A stretch of 34,880 bases of DNA. It comes from Prochlorococcus sp. AG-676-M04 (GTDB lineage Bacteria > Cyanobacteriota > Cyanobacteriia > PCC-6307 > Cyanobiaceae). The notes beneath the pieces were generated by a model. That model saw only the letters and a list, made by a program, of their open reading frames with translations, searched no databases and was not told the DNA's origin. This document shows positions 1-7,677 of this stretch, in pieces (positions within the stretch are counted from its first letter, which is position 1; each line of letters opens with the position of its first letter). The stretch is from the NCBI GenBank assembly GCA_003210895.1, contig QCUB01000014.1:1-34880 (forward strand). Direction: 5' to 3'. The position numbers were made by a program, and so were the translations under genes.

Positions 1-741
1 TTTATCTTTAAAATTAAATAAAGTTACTAAATAGTCCTCTTTTTTTATTGGATAGTTTTTATTATTTAATAGTTCATTTGTTTTGAAATTATTAGTTAAA
101 AAGATATTATGTTCATTTTTAAAATTATTCAATACTTCTTTAGAAAAGATATATTTATTTTCTATATTTTTATTAGTATTAATTAATTGTAATGCATCAA
201 GTATTATGGTTTTATTTGAGGAAGTAATAATATAATTATCATTAGTTCGATAGATATATTTTAAATAATTTAATTTATTTTTTCTATATATTTTAATCAA
301 CTTATCAGGCTCATCAATTTTATTGGGAAGATTTAAAATATCATCTATATCTTTTTTTTCCTTAATTTTGAATACTATTAAAATATCATCTATATCTTTT
401 TCTTTATTATCGTAGGTAGTTATTGCAAATTCATTATTATAAATATCTCCTAATTTGTTCTTACCTAAATCTATGCCTAAGTAAGCCAAAATACTATTTT
501 TTATCAAAACAAGCTCATCTTGATTTTTTGTTTCAAAGTTTTTTCTTATATCGTTAGTGATTTTTGAACTTTTAGTATTTGAAATGAAGAATGTTTTATT
601 ATTTTTCGGTAGGTACTTCAAAATTTTTAATTCTGAAATATCATCTTGGCTTCCTTTATTTAAACTATAAGAAATTTCTTCAAATCCAAAAATAAAGCAT
701 AAAGACAATATTGTTATTAAAGTTAGATATTTAATATTCAT
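1..741 (-). CDS. secreted DUF3352-like protein, 3' end cut by window edge
   Basis: An open frame runs from ATG at 741 off the left edge, giving 247 residues without the natural C-terminus. The first 25 or so residues look like a signal peptide (basic start, hydrophobic stretch containing LTLITILSLCFIFGF), so the protein is probably exported or lipid-anchored to a membrane. The part after it (LKYLPKNN, then ILAYLGIDLGK and a FAITTYDN strand) resembles the start of cyanobacterial DUF3352 proteins, whose function is unknown. This family call is from memory of the pattern and is uncertain. It is very rich in Lys, Asn and Ile. Residues KDIDDIL occur twice, 15 residues apart, encoded by an exact DNA repeat. 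The gene is divergent from the rhodanese gene. Confidence 0.6.
   Translation of the reverse strand, partial: MNIKYLTLITILSLCFIFGFEEISYSLNKGSQDDISELKILKYLPKNNKTFFISNTKSSKITNDIRKNFETKNQDELVLIKNSILAYLGIDLGKNKLGDIYNNEFAITTYDNKEKDIDDILIVFKIKEKKDIDDILNLPNKIDEPDKLIKIYRKNKLNYLKYIYRTNDNYIITSSNKTIILDALQLINTNKNIENKYIFSKEVLNNFKNEHNIFLTNNFKTNELLNNKNYPIKKEDYLVTLFNFKDK
333..401. repeat. two exact 24-bp direct repeats inside the DUF3352-like gene
   Basis: Bases 333-356 and 378-401 are identical (each contains TATCATCTATATC) and lie 45 bp apart start to start. This is an exact multiple of three, so the reading frame is kept and the peptide KDIDDIL is repeated. It looks like a local in-frame duplication or a genuine short protein repeat. 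Confidence 0.85.
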
Positions 742-823
742 TTTTATTTTTATTTTTAACAAAAAATATGTTCTTGCAACCTTACTTATAAAATTGTTAA
801 TAACAAATATTTAATTTTAACAA
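742..823. promoter_or_regulatory. divergent promoter region with palindrome
   Basis: These 82 bp separate the DUF3352-like gene (-) and the rhodanese gene (+). They hold the odd-length palindrome TTGTTAATAACAA at 794-806 (two 6-bp arms around one base). They also hold TATAAA-like boxes readable on both strands around 786-793. In DNA this AT-rich such boxes arise easily by chance, so the promoter call is tentative. Confidence 0.3.
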
Positions 824-1174
824 TTGGGAAATTATCCGAAAACTTTAAATGCTTTTGAGCTTAATGAATGGTTTAATTCTGAAGATGAAAATCCTATTAT
901 TATTGATGTTAGAGAGGATTCAGAACTCGAAATTGCTTGTTTCCCTAGGGAATTTTTACATTTACCAATAAGTAAAGTTTCGGCAGTGTATGTCAAAACA
1001 AAAATTAGTGATGCAAAAGATAAAAAGTTTGTTGTTCTTTGTCATGCCGGTATCAGAAGTTATAATTTTGGACAATGGTCATTAGATAACAATCTCGTAA
1101 AAGAGATTTGGAACCTTGAAGAAGGTATAGATGGATGGAGTAAGTATATTGATCAAACAATCCCTAGATATTAA
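824..1174 (+). CDS. rhodanese-like domain protein, TTG start
   Basis: This is a single rhodanese domain of 116 residues. The motif LCHAGIRS carries the active-site Cys that holds a persulfide in sulfurtransferases. The preceding strand IIIDVRED and the C-terminal EGIDGWSKY are typical of the family. The sulfur acceptor cannot be told from sequence. The start is TTG at 824: a stop (TAA, 818-820) lies two codons upstream, and no in-frame ATG precedes the conserved domain. The gene abuts trpB, with its stop codon at 1172-1174 and the trpB stop beginning at 1175, so the two convergent transcripts must overlap. No signal peptide is seen, so it is cytosolic. Confidence 0.88.
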   Translation: MGNYPKTLNAFELNEWFNSEDENPIIIDVREDSELEIACFPREFLHLPISKVSAVYVKTKISDAKDKKFVVLCHAGIRSYNFGQWSLDNNLVKEIWNLEEGIDGWSKYIDQTIPRY

Positions 1175-2419
1175 TTACTCAATATCCAAAGATGATGCGA
1201 CAGTATTAACATCTTTATCTCCTCTACCAGAACAATTAATTACTATTTCTGTATCTTTATCTAAGGTAGGACATAATTTTTCTAACCATGCAAAGGCATG
1301 AGCTGTTTCGAGTGCAGGGATAATTCCTTCTAGTTCACTCACTAGTTTCAAAGCGTCCAAAGCTTCTGCATCAGTAACAGAGCCATATTCTGCTCTTCCT
1401 ATATCTTTTAAATAACTATGTTCAGGACCAACACCAGGATAATCAAGACCAGCACTTATAGAATGTGCTTCTTGTACTTGACCATCCTTATCTTGTAAAA
1501 GAAGACTCATTGATCCATGTAAAATTCCTACGGATCCTTTAGTAATAGTAGCGGCATGTTTTGCAGTATTGACACCGCTTCCTGCCGCTTCAACTCCAAT
1601 TAGTCGAACTGATTTTTCTTTTACGAAAGGATGGAAAAGACCCATTGCATTTGAACCTCCACCTACACAAGCAAGCAAAATGTCAGGTAATGATCCAAAT
1701 GATTCTAGACATTGTTTTTTAGCTTCTTCTCCTATAACTGCATGAAAATCTCTAACAATCATTGGGAATGGGTGCGGACCGGCAACTGAACCCAAAATAT
1801 AGTGTGTTGTTTCTACATTAGATACCCAATCCCTTATAGCTTCACTAGTTGCATCTTTGAGAGTTGCAGTACCTGAAGTGACAACTTTGACTTCTGCGCC
1901 TAAAAGTTTCATCCGAATGACATTTAATGATTGTCTTTTTATATCTTCTGCCCCCATGTAGATAATGCATTTCAAGCCAAATCTGGCACAAACAGTAGCA
2001 GTTGCAACTCCGTGTTGCCCAGCACCTGTTTCTGCAATTATTCTTTGTTTACCCATTCTTATCGCTAATAAAGCTTGCCCTAATGCATTATTAATTTTGT
2101 GAGCACCAGTATGATTTAGGTCTTCTCTTTTGAGCCATATCCTGCTATTGGAGGTTTTTGTTTGGTAATGTTCAGTAAGTCTTTTAGCTTCATATAATGG
2201 GGTCTCTCTTCCTACATAAGTTTTTAGCAAATGCTTTAATTCATTAACAAATTGTTTATCTTTCCACGCATCAGATGCTGCTTCTTCCAGTTCAAAAAGA
2301 GCTGGCATTAGTGTTTCAGGAACATATTGACCTCCATATATTCCAAATCTCCCCTCTTTTGAAGGTTGATTTAAATCATCGTTATTATTTTGATCATTAA
2401 GGGAAATTGTACTTACCAA
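1175..2419 (-). CDS. trpB: tryptophan synthase beta chain
   Basis: TrpB condenses indole with serine to give tryptophan, using PLP, in an alpha2-beta2 complex with TrpA. The protein has 414 residues, slightly longer than the usual 400 because of a variable N-terminus. The conserved core begins at [15 protein letters not shown]. The PLP lysine is K108 in HTGAHKINN, the phosphate-binding loop is GGGSNAMG, and the C-terminal NCSGRGDKD is present. The start is TTG at 2419: upstream in-frame codons reach a stop without an ATG, and no ATG precedes the conserved core. No other trp gene is adjacent, though trpG lies 15 kb away in the same window, so the pathway genes are dispersed. Confidence 0.97.
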   Translation of the reverse strand: MVSTISLNDQNNNDDLNQPSKEGRFGIYGGQYVPETLMPALFELEEAASDAWKDKQFVNELKHLLKTYVGRETPLYEAKRLTEHYQTKTSNSRIWLKREDLNHTGAHKINNALGQALLAIRMGKQRIIAETGAGQHGVATATVCARFGLKCIIYMGAEDIKRQSLNVIRMKLLGAEVKVVTSGTATLKDATSEAIRDWVSNVETTHYILGSVAGPHPFPMIVRDFHAVIGEEAKKQCLESFGSLPDILLACVGGGSNAMGLFHPFVKEKSVRLIGVEAAGSGVNTAKHAATITKGSVGILHGSMSLLLQDKDGQVQEAHSISAGLDYPGVGPEHSYLKDIGRAEYGSVTDAEALDALKLVSELEGIIPALETAHAFAWLEKLCPTLDKDTEIVINCSGRGDKDVNTVASSLDIE

Positions 2420-2466
2420 TTTTTTATAGTATAAGTATTAACTAACTATAGATTATATAAAGAATA
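2420..2466. promoter_or_regulatory. divergent trpB / SUI1 promoter region
   Basis: Only 47 bp separate the two start codons, so both promoters must lie here or inside the genes. TATAGT at 2425-2430 reads on the + strand, and TATACT, TATAGT and TATAAT boxes read on the - strand. Leaders would be very short. No TRAP- or leader-peptide-type attenuator is visible upstream of trpB. Confidence 0.35.
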
Positions 2467-2778
2467 ATGGAAAAAAAAAATTGGATTGAATTTGATAATC
2501 AGGAAAATATTTATAAAGAAAAACCTAAAGACGAGAATTTAAAAAAAAAATCAAAAATAAATATCTCAAAACAAAAAATAGGTAAAAAAGGAAAAACTAT
2601 CACTTTAATAAAAGGTTTAGCTATTAGAAGTGAAACAGAAGTTAAAGAATTACTAAAAAAAATGAAAGTGTTTTGTGGAACTGGAGGAACTGTAATAGGT
2701 GAAGATATTCAATTACAAGGAGATATGGTTAATAAATCAATTGAGTTTCTTCGCAATGAAGGATTTCAAAATTTATGA
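2467..2778 (+). CDS. SUI1/eIF1-like translation factor (YciH family)
   Basis: This is a 103-residue protein with a basic, Lys-rich N-terminal tail (about residues 1-40) and a compact SUI1/eIF1 domain (about 41-100). The domain shows the hallmark KVFCGTGGTV followed by QLQGDMVNKSIEFLRNEGF. In eukaryotes this fold helps start-codon choice. Bacterial homologues such as YciH bind the small subunit, but their role is less settled. The start is ATG at 2467. Two runs of ten A residues (2471-2480 and 2541-2550) lie in the tail coding region. The gene is followed 43 bp later by cysC on the same strand. Confidence 0.92.
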   Translation: MEKKNWIEFDNQENIYKEKPKDENLKKKSKINISKQKIGKKGKTITLIKGLAIRSETEVKELLKKMKVFCGTGGTVIGEDIQLQGDMVNKSIEFLRNEGFQNL

Positions 2779-2796
2779 GTCAAGAGTTAAAATAGA

Positions 2797-2812
2797 TTTC
2801 TACTTTTAGAAA
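2797..2812 (+). other. small hairpin between SUI1 gene and cysC
   Basis: TTTCTA at 2797-2802 and TAGAAA at 2807-2812 form a perfect 6-bp stem with a 4-base loop, ending 9 bases before the cysC start. There is no following T run, so it is not a typical terminator. It could affect cysC translation or mRNA processing, or be chance. Confidence 0.3.
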
Positions 2813-2821
2813 CATAAAAAG

Positions 2822-3448
2822 ATGACGGATCTAAATCAGAAAAATTCAGGAAAAAATATAAAATGGCACAATTTAACTATTGATAGAAATAAGCTAGAAA
2901 AAATGAGAGGACATAAAGGAATGGTAATTTGGTTTACAGGTTTATCAGGTTCTGGGAAAAGTACCTTAGCCAATGCTGTAAATGAGATTTTACACTTGGA
3001 TGGTTTATCAACTTATGTACTAGACGGAGATAATATTAGACATGGTTTATGCAAGGATCTTGGATTTTCAGATGAAGATAGAGAAGAAAACATAAGAAGA
3101 ATAGGAGAAGTAGCTAATTTATTTATGAATGCCGGAATCATAACTATTACAGCATTTGTCTCCCCTTTCATTAGTGATAGAAATAAGGTTAGGAAAATTA
3201 TTGGATCAAATGATTTTATTGAAGTATATTGCGCTGCAGACATTGATGTATGTGAGAGTAGAGATACTAAAGGTTTATATAAAAAGGCACGTTTGGGAGA
3301 AATTAAAGAATTTACTGGGATATCTAGTCCATATGAGGCTCCTGCAAATCCAGAAATATTTGTTGATACAGGTTCTTTAGGTTTAAATGATTCTGTTGAA
3401 AAAGTCATTAATTACCTTAGAGAACAGAATTTACTTACAAGGGTTTAA
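2822..3448 (+). CDS. cysC: adenylylsulfate kinase
   Basis: CysC phosphorylates adenosine 5'-phosphosulfate with ATP to give PAPS in sulfate assimilation. The 208-residue protein has the Walker A loop GLSGSGKST at residues 40-48 and the APS-binding motif DGDNIRHGL at 68-76. The mobile-lid region FISDRNKVR, the GLYKKARLGEIKEFTGI segment and the terminal IFVDTG strand are also present. This is a full-length, single-domain enzyme with no ATP sulfurylase fusion. It probably shares a transcript with the SUI1 gene upstream and converges on purE with a 16-bp gap. Confidence 0.97.
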   Translation: MTDLNQKNSGKNIKWHNLTIDRNKLEKMRGHKGMVIWFTGLSGSGKSTLANAVNEILHLDGLSTYVLDGDNIRHGLCKDLGFSDEDREENIRRIGEVANLFMNAGIITITAFVSPFISDRNKVRKIIGSNDFIEVYCAADIDVCESRDTKGLYKKARLGEIKEFTGISSPYEAPANPEIFVDTGSLGLNDSVEKVINYLREQNLLTRV

Positions 3449-3464
3449 TTGATAAAAAACTATT

Positions 3465-4001
3465 TTATTCAGTTTTCAGGTATTTATCAGCCCCTAAAGA
3501 AGATAATTTACTATTTTTAGTTCTTACCTGTGCATGAAGATTGTCTCTAAATTTTTTCATTTTTACTATTAAAGATTCATCAAATAAACTAAGAATTTGA
3601 ATTGCTAATAAACCAGCATTTTTTGCCCCGTTTATGGCCACTGTTGCTACGGGAATCCCCGCAGGCATTTGAACAATTGATAGTAGGGAGTCAATTCCTT
3701 TCAGAGTTTTACTTTCTACAGGCACGCCTATGACAGGTATACATGTTAGCGAAGCTATCATTCCTGGTAGGTGAGCAGCTCCGCCTGCCCCAGCTATAAA
3801 AACTTTTATGTTTTCTGATTCTGCTTTTTTTGCATATTCCATCATTTCTATGGGGGTTCGGTGTGCAGAAAGTATACAAACTTCAGCTTCTATTCCGAAT
3901 TCATTAACTATATCTATTGCAGGTTTCAAAGTTTTTAGATCTGAATCACTGCCCATTACTAAAGCAATTTTATAAATATTGCTGGAATTCAAGTCTGACA
4001 A
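3465..4001 (-). CDS. purE: N5-carboxyaminoimidazole ribonucleotide mutase
   Basis: PurE moves the carboxyl group of N5-CAIR to carbon, giving CAIR in purine synthesis, and works after PurK. The protein has 178 residues. The family motifs MGSDSD (16-21), SAHRTP and GAGGAAHLPGM are all present, as is the mid-domain PVIGVPVESKTLKGIDSLLSIVQMP region in which the loop is formed. The start is assigned to TTG at 4001: the first in-frame ATG encodes the conserved Met of MGSDSD and would be too short, and a stop lies three codons upstream of the TTG. The gene is divergent from chlM. Confidence 0.95.
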   Translation of the reverse strand: MSDLNSSNIYKIALVMGSDSDLKTLKPAIDIVNEFGIEAEVCILSAHRTPIEMMEYAKKAESENIKVFIAGAGGAAHLPGMIASLTCIPVIGVPVESKTLKGIDSLLSIVQMPAGIPVATVAINGAKNAGLLAIQILSLFDESLIVKMKKFRDNLHAQVRTKNSKLSSLGADKYLKTE

Positions 4002-4092
4002 AATAACAAATCAATGCTTTTCTTATAATGACGTGCAATTACTTGTGCGCTAGTTAGTTAGTATTAAAAAGACCAATTTTGTATGAATTGTT
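4002..4092. promoter_or_regulatory. divergent purE / chlM promoter region
   Basis: These 91 bp contain a consensus TATAAT on the + strand at 4024-4029, which would give chlM a leader of roughly 57 bases. No clear -35 box is seen. A TAGTTAGTTAGT triplet repeat sits at about 4051-4062. Confidence 0.4.
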
Positions 4093-4794
4093 ATGACGAC
4101 TAATAAGAATCTCGAAAAAAGCGAAGTTAGGGAGTATTTCAATGGGACTGGTTTTGATCGATGGAAAAAAATTTATAGTAAATCAGCAGAAATCAACACT
4201 GTACAGAAAAATATTAGAAAAGGTCATCAAAAGACTGTCGATGATGTCGTCTCATATGTAAAAAACTACTCTGATTTAACAAGTAAGACCTTTTGTGATG
4301 CTGGTTGTGGCGTTGGAAGTCTAGCAATTCCTTTACTAAAACTTGGTATAAAAGATTTGCAGGTCAGTGACATATCTTCTGAAATGATTAAAGAAACAAA
4401 GAAACGTATCAACGAATTAGGTCTAAATCAAAGCAAAATTAAATTTTTCACTAGTGATCTTGAACAGTTAAAAGGTTTATTCGACATTGTCATTTGTTTA
4501 GATGTATTTATTCATTACCCGCAACCAGTTGCTGAAGACATGGTCAGACATTTATGTGAATTGAGTAAAGAAAAGCTAATAGTTAGTTTTGCTCCTTATA
4601 CGCCAATATTGGCTGTGTTAAAGAATATCGGAAAGTTATTTCCTGGACCAAGTAAAACTACAAGAGCTTATACATTAAGAGAAAGTGGGATTATTAATGC
4701 TGCTAATGAAAAAGGTTTTACTGTAGTTCAAAAGAAACTAAATCAGGCTCCATTTTATTTTTCTAAATTAATTGAATTTAAGAAAGTGAAATAA
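4093..4794 (+). CDS. chlM: Mg-protoporphyrin IX O-methyltransferase
   Basis: ChlM methylates the 13-propionate of Mg-protoporphyrin IX with S-adenosylmethionine, directly after Mg chelatase in (divinyl) chlorophyll synthesis, at the thylakoid membrane. The 233-residue protein starts with the typical EVREYFNGTGFDRWKKIY segment. The SAM-binding loop CDAGCGVGSLAIPL lies at 68-81, followed by the acidic-loop region VSDISSEMI and the ICLDVFIHYP motif. The C-terminal GPSKTTRAY region is characteristic of ChlM/BchM. It is full length and converges on the response-regulator gene with a single base between the two stops. Confidence 0.96.
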   Translation: MTTNKNLEKSEVREYFNGTGFDRWKKIYSKSAEINTVQKNIRKGHQKTVDDVVSYVKNYSDLTSKTFCDAGCGVGSLAIPLLKLGIKDLQVSDISSEMIKETKKRINELGLNQSKIKFFTSDLEQLKGLFDIVICLDVFIHYPQPVAEDMVRHLCELSKEKLIVSFAPYTPILAVLKNIGKLFPGPSKTTRAYTLRESGIINAANEKGFTVVQKKLNQAPFYFSKLIEFKKVK

Positions 4795-4795
4795 A

Positions 4796-5524
4796 TTATT
4801 TTACTAGATGATTTTCAAGTGCATAACGGACTAATTCAGTTCTGCTAGATGTATTTGTTTTAATAAAAAGCCTACTTACGTATTTTTCAACATTTCTAAT
4901 AGAGGTCTCAAGTTGTCTAGCAATTTCTTTGTTCATAAGACCCTCTGCTACAAGTTGAAGCACACTTGCTTCTCTTGGCGTAAAACTAGGAATATCTATA
5001 GAACTTTCTTGATTTAATGGATTTTGATCTGTAAGCATAGATTTTATTTCAGTGATTTGTTGTGCCATTTTACTAACATCAATATCAGCAAATCGTGCTG
5101 CTTCTTTGAGTAATCGCTCTTGCCTATTAATTACATTTTTAACTCTTGCAGATAATTCATCGGGATCAAAGGGTTTGGAAATATAATCATCAATACCTGC
5201 AAGATATCCTTGGGTTCTATCTAAAGTCATTCCCTTTGCGGTAAGAAAAATAACTGGAGTACCTCCTAGCTTTTCATCTTCTCTTATTTTTTCTAATAAA
5301 GCATACCCATTAGATCTCGGCATCATGATATCACTAATAATTAAATCAGGAAAAATTGTTTGAGCTTTTTCCCAGCCATCCTCTCCGTCAACCGCAATAA
5401 AGATTTCAAACCCTTCGTCTTCTAGAAATGTTTTTACAGCTGTTCTTAAACCAGGCTCATCATCTACCAATAAAATTTTTGATTTTCTAATCGGGTCATT
5501 ATTTAATTGATTGTTGTCATTCAT
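4796..5524 (-). CDS. ycf29: response regulator, REC + LuxR-type HTH (Ycf29/TctD-like)
   Basis: This is a 242-residue two-domain regulator. The receiver domain (about 15-135) has the acidic pair D21-D22, the phospho-acceptor D65 in ISDIMMP, the FLTAK threonine and the SKPFDPDEL lysine. After a linker comes a LuxR/NarL-type helix-turn-helix (about 180-240: TPREASVLQLVAEG, then NKEIARQLETSIRNVEKYVS). This architecture and the wording of the HTH fit the cyanobacterial and red-plastid Ycf29 (TctD) family. Its targets are not evident. No histidine kinase is adjacent, so its partner lies elsewhere. All catalytic residues for phosphorylation are intact. Confidence 0.88.
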   Translation of the reverse strand: MNDNNQLNNDPIRKSKILLVDDEPGLRTAVKTFLEDEGFEIFIAVDGEDGWEKAQTIFPDLIISDIMMPRSNGYALLEKIREDEKLGGTPVIFLTAKGMTLDRTQGYLAGIDDYISKPFDPDELSARVKNVINRQERLLKEAARFADIDVSKMAQQITEIKSMLTDQNPLNQESSIDIPSFTPREASVLQLVAEGLMNKEIARQLETSIRNVEKYVSRLFIKTNTSSRTELVRYALENHLVK

Positions 5525-5580
5525 TTTTTTAATTTTAAATTAAATTTTCTTTAGCCTAATGATAATTTTATATACTAAAT
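5525..5580. promoter_or_regulatory. divergent ycf29 / cysteine desulfurase promoter region
   Basis: These 56 bp contain GATAAT at 5561-5566 and TATACT at 5571-5576 on the + strand. If the second box is used, the transcript would begin at or within a few bases of the ATG codons at 5581 and 5584, so a leaderless or nearly leaderless mRNA is possible. Confidence 0.3.
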
Positions 5581-6729
5581 ATGATGCTTTCAACTCCCAT
5601 ACTACTAGATTATCAATCCTCAACCCCTTGTTTAGAGGATGTTGTAAATTCTATGGCGCCTTATTGGAGTGAAATATTTTTTAATCCCTCGAGTAAATCA
5701 AATTTAGCAGGCATCAATGCAAGTGCCATATTAGAAGTCTCAAGAGAAAAAATACAAGAATATTTATTTCTAAAAAAAAAGAAAGTAATTTTTACTAGTG
5801 GAGCAACAGAATCTAATAATTTGGCTTTGCTAGGTTTTGCAAGAAAATATTATAAAGAAACAGAAAATTATGGTCATATTATTACTCTAAAAACTGAGCA
5901 TAAAGCTGTATTAGAGCCATTAGATCAACTAAGAAAAGAGGGATTTAACGTTACTGAAATTACTCCAGAAAAAGATGGTTTAGTTTCTGAGGAAAAATTT
6001 GTTAGCTGTATAAGAGATGATACATTTTTGGTAAGTATCATGATGGCAAATAACGAAATAGGAGTTATTCAGCCTTTGAAAGAAATTTCAGAAATATGCA
6101 GTTCAAGGGATATAATTCTCCATTCTGATTATGCACAATGTTTAGGTTGTCTGGAGTTAAATAGCCTTGACTCAGTAGCAAACATGTTAACAATAAGCTC
6201 CCATAAAATATATGGTCCCAAAGGGGTAGGAATACTTTTGATTGATAGAGATATTGAGCTGCAGCCTTTAGTTTTAGGAGGAGGTCAAGAATTTGGTCTA
6301 AGATCAGGAACAATACCATTACCTTTGATAGTAGGCTTTACTAAAGCAATAGAAATAGCAGTTTTAAATCGAAAAAAGAATATTCAGAAATTTCTTTTTC
6401 ATAGAGATAAACTTTTGAAGGGATTATTAGTCAATAATTCTGGTGTGGAAATTAATGGGTCAATGAAAGAAAGATTACCTCATAATTTGAATCTGACAGT
6501 ACTTGATGTCAACGGTTCAAAATTGCATAAAAGTTTGAAATCTAAAATAATATGTTCTAGTGGTTCAGCGTGTAGTAATGGTGAGCCTTCGCATGTATTA
6601 CTTGCTCTAGGAAGATCTTATAAAGAAGCAGAGGCTTCATTAAGATTAAGTATTGGTTTGATGACTACTAAAGAGGATATTGAACAATCAATTCACATAA
6701 TTACAGATTCTATTAAATCATTACGCTAA
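5581..6729 (+). CDS. cysteine desulfurase (NifS/IscS family)
   Basis: This class V PLP enzyme takes sulfur from cysteine for Fe-S clusters and other thio-compounds. It has 382 residues. PLP lysine K209 lies in SSHKIYGPKG. The phosphate-binding TSGATESNN is at 72-80, the NNEIGV motif at 157-162, and the catalytic loop CSSGSACSNG carries C331. The short active-site loop places it with IscS/NifS (group I) rather than SufS. The usual HxDA-Q motif reads HSDYAQ here. Two adjacent ATGs (5581 and 5584) are possible starts. No iscU or iscA is adjacent, so its scaffold partner is elsewhere. Confidence 0.93.
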   Translation: MMLSTPILLDYQSSTPCLEDVVNSMAPYWSEIFFNPSSKSNLAGINASAILEVSREKIQEYLFLKKKKVIFTSGATESNNLALLGFARKYYKETENYGHIITLKTEHKAVLEPLDQLRKEGFNVTEITPEKDGLVSEEKFVSCIRDDTFLVSIMMANNEIGVIQPLKEISEICSSRDIILHSDYAQCLGCLELNSLDSVANMLTISSHKIYGPKGVGILLIDRDIELQPLVLGGGQEFGLRSGTIPLPLIVGFTKAIEIAVLNRKKNIQKFLFHRDKLLKGLLVNNSGVEINGSMKERLPHNLNLTVLDVNGSKLHKSLKSKIICSSGSACSNGEPSHVLLALGRSYKEAEASLRLSIGLMTTKEDIEQSIHIITDSIKSLR

Positions 6730-6733
6730 AATC

Positions 6734-7639
6734 TTAATTTGTTAATTGAGCAATTCTTAATTTTGCGCTTCTAGATCTTTTATTATTTTCAATTTCTTTT
6801 TTATTTGGTGTAATTGGTTTTTTTGTGAGATTTTTTAATCTTTCATCACCCTTAAAAGAATTTTTCACTAGTCGATCTTCTATTGAATGAAAGCTAATAA
6901 TCGAAATTATTCCCCCAGGTAATAGCCAATCTGGAGAAATCTCTAAAAATCTTTCTAGTGCTTCGATTTCTTTATTAACAGCAATTCTTAGTGCCTGAAA
7001 TGTTCTAGTAGCAGGATGAATTTTTCGATATCTTTGTTTTGGTGGGAAACAACCAGCAATGGAATAAGCTAGATCTTTTGTACCCGAATATTTGCCTTTT
7101 TCTTTTAGATCTTTTTTGATTCTCCAAGAAATCTTTCGTGATAATTTTTCATCACCAAATTTAAAAATTAAATCAGCCAGCTCTTTTTCACTTAAAGTCT
7201 CAATTAAGTTCTCCGCATTCATCTCAAGTAAAGGATTCATTCGCATATCTAAAGGCCCATCTTTTTGAAAACTAAATCCTCTTTGTGGGTTATCTATTTG
7301 ATTACTATTTACTCCCAGATCTGCTATTACAAAAGAAACTTTTTCTTTTGGCTCAAAGTTAGCAAAATTTGAGGGACTTATTTCAATCCTCGATTTAAAT
7401 TCTTCAAGCTTACTAAATGCTGACTTCCTTGCGAATGGATCATGATCTAGTCCAATTATTTTTAAATCAGGATATTTTTTTAATAATTGATATGAGTGTC
7501 CACCACCACCTAAAGTTGCATCTATAGCTGTTAGTTTATTGTCTTTTATTAATGGATATTGATCTACAGAAACTAAAATCTCATCTGTCATCACTGACTT
7601 ATGATTGAATAAAGATGAATCAGAAAGGTCAGTTTGCAT
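6734..7639 (-). CDS. rsmH: 16S rRNA m4C1402 methyltransferase
   Basis: RsmH (MraW) adds the N4-methyl of m4Cm1402 in the 16S rRNA decoding centre using SAM. The 301-residue protein opens with HKSVMTDEIL, then the SAM loop DATLGGGGHS. It contains DLGVNSNQID, PQRGFSFQKDGPLDMRM, the HPATRTFQALRIAVNKE segment and IISFHSIEDRLVK. All are diagnostic. It is not in a division cluster here, since ftsI and mra genes are not adjacent. It converges on the cysteine desulfurase gene with 4 bp between and is divergent from ndhH. Confidence 0.97.
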   Translation of the reverse strand: MQTDLSDSSLFNHKSVMTDEILVSVDQYPLIKDNKLTAIDATLGGGGHSYQLLKKYPDLKIIGLDHDPFARKSAFSKLEEFKSRIEISPSNFANFEPKEKVSFVIADLGVNSNQIDNPQRGFSFQKDGPLDMRMNPLLEMNAENLIETLSEKELADLIFKFGDEKLSRKISWRIKKDLKEKGKYSGTKDLAYSIAGCFPPKQRYRKIHPATRTFQALRIAVNKEIEALERFLEISPDWLLPGGIISIISFHSIEDRLVKNSFKGDERLKNLTKKPITPNKKEIENNKRSRSAKLRIAQLTN

Positions 7640-7677
7640 AACTTTCTACTAAGATTTAAATAGAGGTTAAATTATTA

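Noticed and set aside
2420-2466. trp attenuator or leader peptide upstream of trpB
   Set aside because: Only 47 bp are available and no Trp-rich short frame or alternative hairpins are visible.
2797-2812. Hairpin as an intrinsic terminator after the SUI1 gene
   Set aside because: No T run follows the stem and cysC starts 9 bases later, so termination there is unlikely.
3013-3408. Antisense ORF of 131 codons inside cysC
   Set aside because: It is the mirror of a clear cysC gene, has no recognisable motif, and the composition is that of a shadow frame.
4051-4062. TAGT tandem repeat upstream of chlM as a phase-variable tract
   Set aside because: Only three units in an AT-rich intergenic region; not long enough to suggest slippage-based control.
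6065-6319. Antisense ORF within the cysteine desulfurase gene
   Set aside because: No family resemblance and fully contained in a well-supported gene.
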